From Clusia tigrina (taxonomy: Eukaryota > Arthropoda > Insecta > Diptera > Clusiidae): a DNA stretch of 64,000 nucleotides. The notes beneath the pieces were generated by a model. That model ran no database searches and was not told where the DNA came from. It saw only the letters and a list, made by a program, of their open reading frames with translations. Position numbers and translations under genes: made by a program. Where the stretch lies: contig OV050031.1 in NCBI GenBank assembly GCA_920105625.2, positions 229,014,194-229,078,193 on the forward strand. The letters are read 5' to 3'. Below are positions 59,218-64,000 of the stretch, piece after piece; position 1 is the stretch's first letter; the number at the start of each line of letters is the position of its first letter.

Positions 59218-62200
59218 TTTAGAGACATCAAGTTCAGAATACCCTGTAGAAGTGAGAAAGCCTCTTGCAGCACAACTATTTCATATAAGCATGAATTTGT
59301 ATCTCCTAAGATCCTTAAATGATGCTCGTATTACAATCATCTCCGCAAGCCTATCATAAATCATCAGGTGAGTCGTAGCACCCGAAATATTAGGGCTTCC
59401 TTCAAGTAAGCCTCTTATTTTATATAAATACGCATACTAAAAACTGAAACGACGTAACATATACTTAGGTAGGTATTCGTAAGGAGTAACCTATATGGCA
59501 TTTACGTCAATGTAGAACCGATTCTAGTTTCTAGAGGTGTCTCCAAGTTTAAGTCTCCAAGGGAATTGTTATTAAACGTGCCGTGTCGTAGGTAAGCATG
59601 GTACAATTCCCCTTCTTAATTCGACATTGCATAATTTACTGCGTCAAAGTCCTCCAAAAAATTCCAATTCCAGCTCGATCTCCACAAACCCGGCTTTTTA
59701 GTCATTCACCTGGAATTTTGTATTATTTTTTGCGGTTGCGTAGCCTTGATCTCTCGACAAAGCGGGAGAAGAATTTTACAGGCAACTTGATTTTGACCAA
59801 TGCTATCATTACCTTCCTCAAAGCCGAGAAGTGGCCCGGTGAATTGAGGCTGCAGTAAATGCGTTTTCGCATATGCTCATTTTGCCATTTCTGGGTAAAT
59901 ATAATCTTTATAATGGCATCTCCATTAGACACTCATCTGCATACGTGAACGTATGCGCATCAAAGACCGAGAAGCTCCACTCACACACAAACACACACAC
60001 ACACCGCTCCATTAGTTATGCAACTGCATATTATCCACTTTCAGCAACATTAGTTGTTAAATTAATTAAAAGCAGGAGGTAAGTCGCTGAGTCGCAGAGG
60101 ACTGGCACACGCCTGCGACTGTGATCTGCCACAAATTCCAACACTTGATTCGGTCCAGCTTTACCGGAGATTACTTGCCCTGCTCACTCAATTCGTTGTG
60201 CTGCCGTGGCAGCTGAACTGACTTCGGTTCAGTTGAGTTGAGTTAGTCATGTCAAGAAATATGAATTATTTATCACCGACTACAAGTGCAGCCGTTCAGC
60301 AACTACGCAGTGCCATTTCAATACGCTCATGCTAACCATGGACCCATGGACATTGCCACATAAGCACACACACACACACGCACACATGCAACGAACAAAC
60401 TTACGTGCAATTTAGTTGGCATTAACAACATTTCCAGCAACCGGCAACAGAAATGCCAGCAGTACACATTCAGTTTACTGTTGAAGTGATCTAAATCATC
60501 TTTTGTTGCCGTTGCATTCAAATATGCTGCTGTACTGTCCTTAATGCTGCTAGGATTATGAATGAAGCACAAAATTTGCTTCAAAAGTCAGCACAATTGC
60601 AGTTGGATAATCGTAGCTAAAGCATGGCGAAGGGAGAGGAGGGCGTGAAACAGTCAAAAGTGACAGATAAGGAGCATTAAACTGCATTCATTCAAACTGG
60701 CTGCCAAAAGTCAACAGAATCTACTAAATTAGTCTGACTTAGCCAGGAAGTGATGACCTTATCAGAAACCATTTAAATTTCAGACCTACGCTAGGCAGAG
60801 GTGTCATAAACCAAATTGGAACAATCAACTCCCCCGCTAGAGTTCAAGTGTTTGGCCAGGTGGTCACTTGGCAAGTTGATTGCTATTGTAGTCACTGGAA
60901 ATTTGTTGTCAAGTCATTGGGGTGTTGGGACGACGTGAAATCATATAATCTCATGGTCAACGCAACCGCCAACTATTCTTTCAGTATGCGTTTTGCGTTC
61001 CTGGAGTAAGTCAAATGTTGAGTTGCTGAGCAATGACAAACGTTTGTAGCACTTACCTCAAAGCTTCCCTGGGTGCAGGATGTCCCTATTATATTACAGA
61101 ATATTTCTTCGAAAATTAGTTTCTAGTTCGATCGGTGGAATGTGCCAAGTAATACAAACCTTTTTGCTTGATAATTTTCCTTTGGAAAAGTTGTTTAAAT
61201 TTTAAAAATGCAGTTCAGAAATAGTCGAAATAGAAATTTCAACAAATGGAATAGTTTCACTTTCACCTCCATATCACTTCTGTGCGCTGCTGCTGGCAAT
61301 TCGCAACTGGCTTGCTCTTGTTCTTTGTGGCTAGTCCAGAATATTAGCGACTGTAGGAGAGGGTTTTCCATAAGTGCAACCTCTTTGTTTACGATTCGTA
61401 GTGTGATAGAAAGAGACAATGTCACGGAGATAGAGGGAGAATGAGATAGAACTAAGAATGTAACATTTATTCGTGTTTAATGTTGAATGCTGAAATTGCC
61501 ATTTCACTACAATATTGCCAGCCCGTCCCATTGAAAACTCGCTTTTCTTCGGGTTATAAAGTTTTATTTCACCAAAATTAAATATTTCCACACATTTTAA
61601 TAGGGTACAATACAAATTTAAACATGCACGCGTGGTAGTTAGGGTGGTTATGCATGAATATGGTTAATAAAAATGTAATGAATAACACTGAGGAAAAATC
61701 ACTAACTACAAATACTAAACACGAAGCGACGAGGCGAAAGGAAGCCAAACTCAAAGTCCTTCCGCAGTCGCACATCAACATTTTCTGAAGAAGGCAATTG
61801 TAAAATAGTCCCACTTCGGTCAAAGGAAAAGTCCAAATTATTGTTTGTTTCACTACTTAAAGCTTTAAGGATACACTTTCATGACTAAGGATACACTTCG
61901 TGCGCAATTTACACATTTAACTATTTCTGTTTTTGCTGTCTTCGATTTGCTTGGTTTGAAGTGCTGCAAAGTGAATCCTGCAAATCGAAGAGAACTGAGA
62001 GACCGACCCTTTCGCGAGCGACGCGGGCCGCCCCCGCTGCCTCCTTGCAATCTTCGCTCGCCTGCCTTCACAAACATTTTAAATATTAGTTACATAATAC
62101 AGAACATAAATTAATTTTAATTCCTATTCCTAACTAGAAAGACTTTTGTCATACACTCCCGCCACTCATCCGCCTCGTTTGGAATGCGCCGCGGTTGTTG

Positions 62201-62676
62201 CTGCGTGGAGTTGGTTTGGCAGCCGGCGGCGTCTTTGTCTGTTGCTCATTGCAATGGGCCTGAGCCGGCGGTTGGTTTCGTTATTTGTTTTTGTTGTTGC
62301 TGTTGTTGTTGTTGTCGTTGGCCGACTTGGCAATTAGTTATTCACGCTTGTCTCTTAAAACAAATTCCAGCAGCAACTTGCAAACTTTCGCGTTGGCGTC
62401 CCCCTCGGTGCGACTGGTGGAGGAAGCGCAAGGAGGCGAGATTTTTACAATTAAAGCAGGACTAACTAACAAGCAAATAGCGAGAAAAATTGCGACTATT
62501 TAAATTTACGCGGATTTCGATAATGCGCCGTGGAATTCATCGCCAACGCAAGGGTAACAAAATAAAATTTCAATATAAAGCGCGGAAATGAATTGCAGCA
62601 TCCGCCGCTGCCAATGATGAGCGAAGTTTCCAAGTGTGCTCTTAAAAGTAAAGTTCCCTTATTCGACGCATTCGCT
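59218..62676. other. Intergenic DNA and likely 3' UTR side of htt
   Basis: No supported gene. CA tracts lie at about 59982-60003 and 60366-60385, and GTT-rich sequence at 62283-62318. For the minus-strand htt gene, the nearest polyadenylation-like words on its strand are an ATTAAA variant near 62117 and AATAAA near 61562. I cannot choose between them. Confidence 0.45.
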
Positions 62677-64000
62677 TCACAGGCTCTGCAGCATCCTGGC
62701 GTACACCTCGTTGTGCTGGAAATTCTTGAAGGCGTCCCGGAAGCGCAGCTTCTGCTCGGCACTCAATTTCGAATAGAAATCTTGCGCAGCTGTCACGAAC
62801 AAAGCAATTTCGTGCTGACCCATTTTGTGGAATTCTCTGGCTCCGAGCACCACCGGAAATAATTTAATCAAATGCAGATTTATTGAAGCCGATAAGAAGA
62901 TGACATTCAATCCCCAAACGCCTTTCTGCTCAGGTAGCCCCAGGAAAGTGGGAAGCGAGCATATGAGCCAGTCTTGCAGCATCAGCAGATACGAGGAATC
63001 GATGGCGCAGCGGAAAACCTGTTGGAAAAGAGGATGTTAATTGTGAAAATGTGCAAGGATTTGCGAAGCAATGCACACACAAGCGGTGCACACAATACCC
63101 TGGCAACTTTAATCTTAAGATTCGAAAGGACACGTCTTTAAACACAACGCAACAACCTTGAACCTTAGATGCATTTATTAGTCAAATGCTCCACTTTGCT
63201 GCCTGGGGAGGCGGTTATTTATTCGTTCAAATATTCCTAGACTGCTGTTCACATGCATTGCCCGTGATACCACAAACACTCGCTCAAAATCCCGTCAGAC
63301 GGACAGATAACGAACCAAGGGAGCACGACCACTTCTACTACTGTAGTGGCCAATCGATGCAACTCTCATCTACTCAGCTCACTTGGACGCCCACTCACTC
63401 ACTCACCTGGTACACAATCATGGCAATAACATCGCAATGCGGCTGATTTATGGCCAGAAACTCCTTTATGACCTTCGTCAATATTTCATTCGGCGGCACT
63501 AAATCACGTATAATTTGGCACAGCACTTGGCCATAAATCCAGGCGGCATCCCGGGTCGACGATTTAATACAATGCAAAAGTATATCGACTTTATCGGTTT
63601 GCTGGGCGATTATCTCGGGGTCGTCTTGTACGATGCCGTTGGAGAGTTCCGTGTTCTCGAGCTGCTGGGCCGACCCTGTGTAGAGAAAGCAGAAAGTGAG
63701 CTGAAAATCGAACTATTTTTATTATAATTTAATATTAATTTCTATGCTAAGACTAATTACGACTGGTCCCCCCACTGATGCCACATGCCACAGGGAACAC
63801 GATTCAACTGCACGATTTCGTACCTAACCGCCTTCAAAGCAGGAGCCGAGCATCCTTTTCAAAATTCTCATCCAGATAACAGGCCTTAAACAAAGCGCCA
63901 CGCTCTTCGACACGGCCACGTCCGCCTTCAAATCGCATTCACTTGGCCATTATTTACCAGGCTTCGGCTTGGGTGTTCCTGGCGCTGTCGCTGCGGCGGA
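62677..64000 (-). CDS. htt: Huntingtin, C-terminal exons (partial)
   Basis: This is the C-terminal HEAT domain of huntingtin, a very large cytoplasmic scaffold linked to vesicle transport and autophagy. The last exon is 62677-63018 (stop at 62677-62679) and the penultimate one 63407-63675, with good acceptors (TTTTCCAACAG, TTTCTCTACACAG) and a GTGAGT donor. A further partial exon, 63958-64000, ending at a GTAAAT donor in matching phase, is proposed at the window edge. Together they give 217 residues plus stop. The segments around LVPPNEILTKVIKEFLAINQ, IAMIVYQV, LQDWLICSLPTF, FLSAS and FVTAAQDFYSKL line up in order with the vertebrate C terminus. No polyglutamine is expected here, since that lies at the other end of the protein. 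The edge exon (proline/alanine-rich) is the least certain part. The gene continues beyond 64000. Confidence 0.9.
63676..63957 (-). other. htt intron near the window edge
   Basis: It is bounded by the GTAAAT donor at the 63957 end and the TTTCTCTACACAG acceptor at the 63676 end. A competing reading places an exon end near 63831 (donor GTTAGG), with an open frame including WMRILKRMLGSCFEG. Both join in phase, but the edge exon fits better with the linker character expected just before the conserved C-terminal block. Confidence 0.5.

Noticed and set aside
1..64000. Bacterial or phage features, CRISPR arrays, operons
   Set aside because: The spliced metazoan genes and repeat types show this is insect nuclear DNA. 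The direct repeats lack regular unique spacers.

Overview
The window is eukaryotic nuclear DNA from a higher fly. A drosophilid is most likely, though I cannot name the species. The evidence is the three genes found, short 52-65 bp introns with GTAAGT-type donors, and noncoding DNA full of (CA)n, (CAA)n, CAG/GCA runs and TTAATTAA-type words. Only about 5% of the 64 kb is protein coding.

Layout. Positions 1-31238 are a roughly 31 kb stretch with no gene I can support. It holds simple repeats, a tandem duplication near 7.1-7.4 kb, and an LTR-like hairpin with a 17-bp repeat array at 22.0-22.4 kb. Positions 31239-34717 (+) hold an eight-exon polypeptide N-acetylgalactosaminyltransferase of 588 residues. 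Positions 40664-53697 (+) hold a four-coding-exon, 381-residue class A GPCR that I identify as allatostatin A receptor 2 (AstA-R2). It is spread over 13 kb by introns of about 6.7 and 5.0 kb. Positions 58258-59217 (+) are a dead 3' fragment of a non-LTR retrotransposon (RNase H plus CCHC end of a LOA/I-like element). Positions 62677-64000 (-) are the last exons of huntingtin (htt), which runs off the right edge.

The three genes do not form a pathway. They act in Golgi mucin-type O-glycosylation, in neuropeptide signalling at the plasma membrane, and as a large HEAT-repeat scaffold. Their closeness recalls Drosophila melanogaster 98E, where as I remember it htt (CG9995), CG10000 (a GalNAc transferase) and CG10001 (AstA-R2) lie together. 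This supports the identifications, although the order here looks locally rearranged.

Speculative items are marked as such: two unrecognised ORFs (36200-36730 minus, 45562-45882 plus), candidate untranslated exons, and several local duplications.
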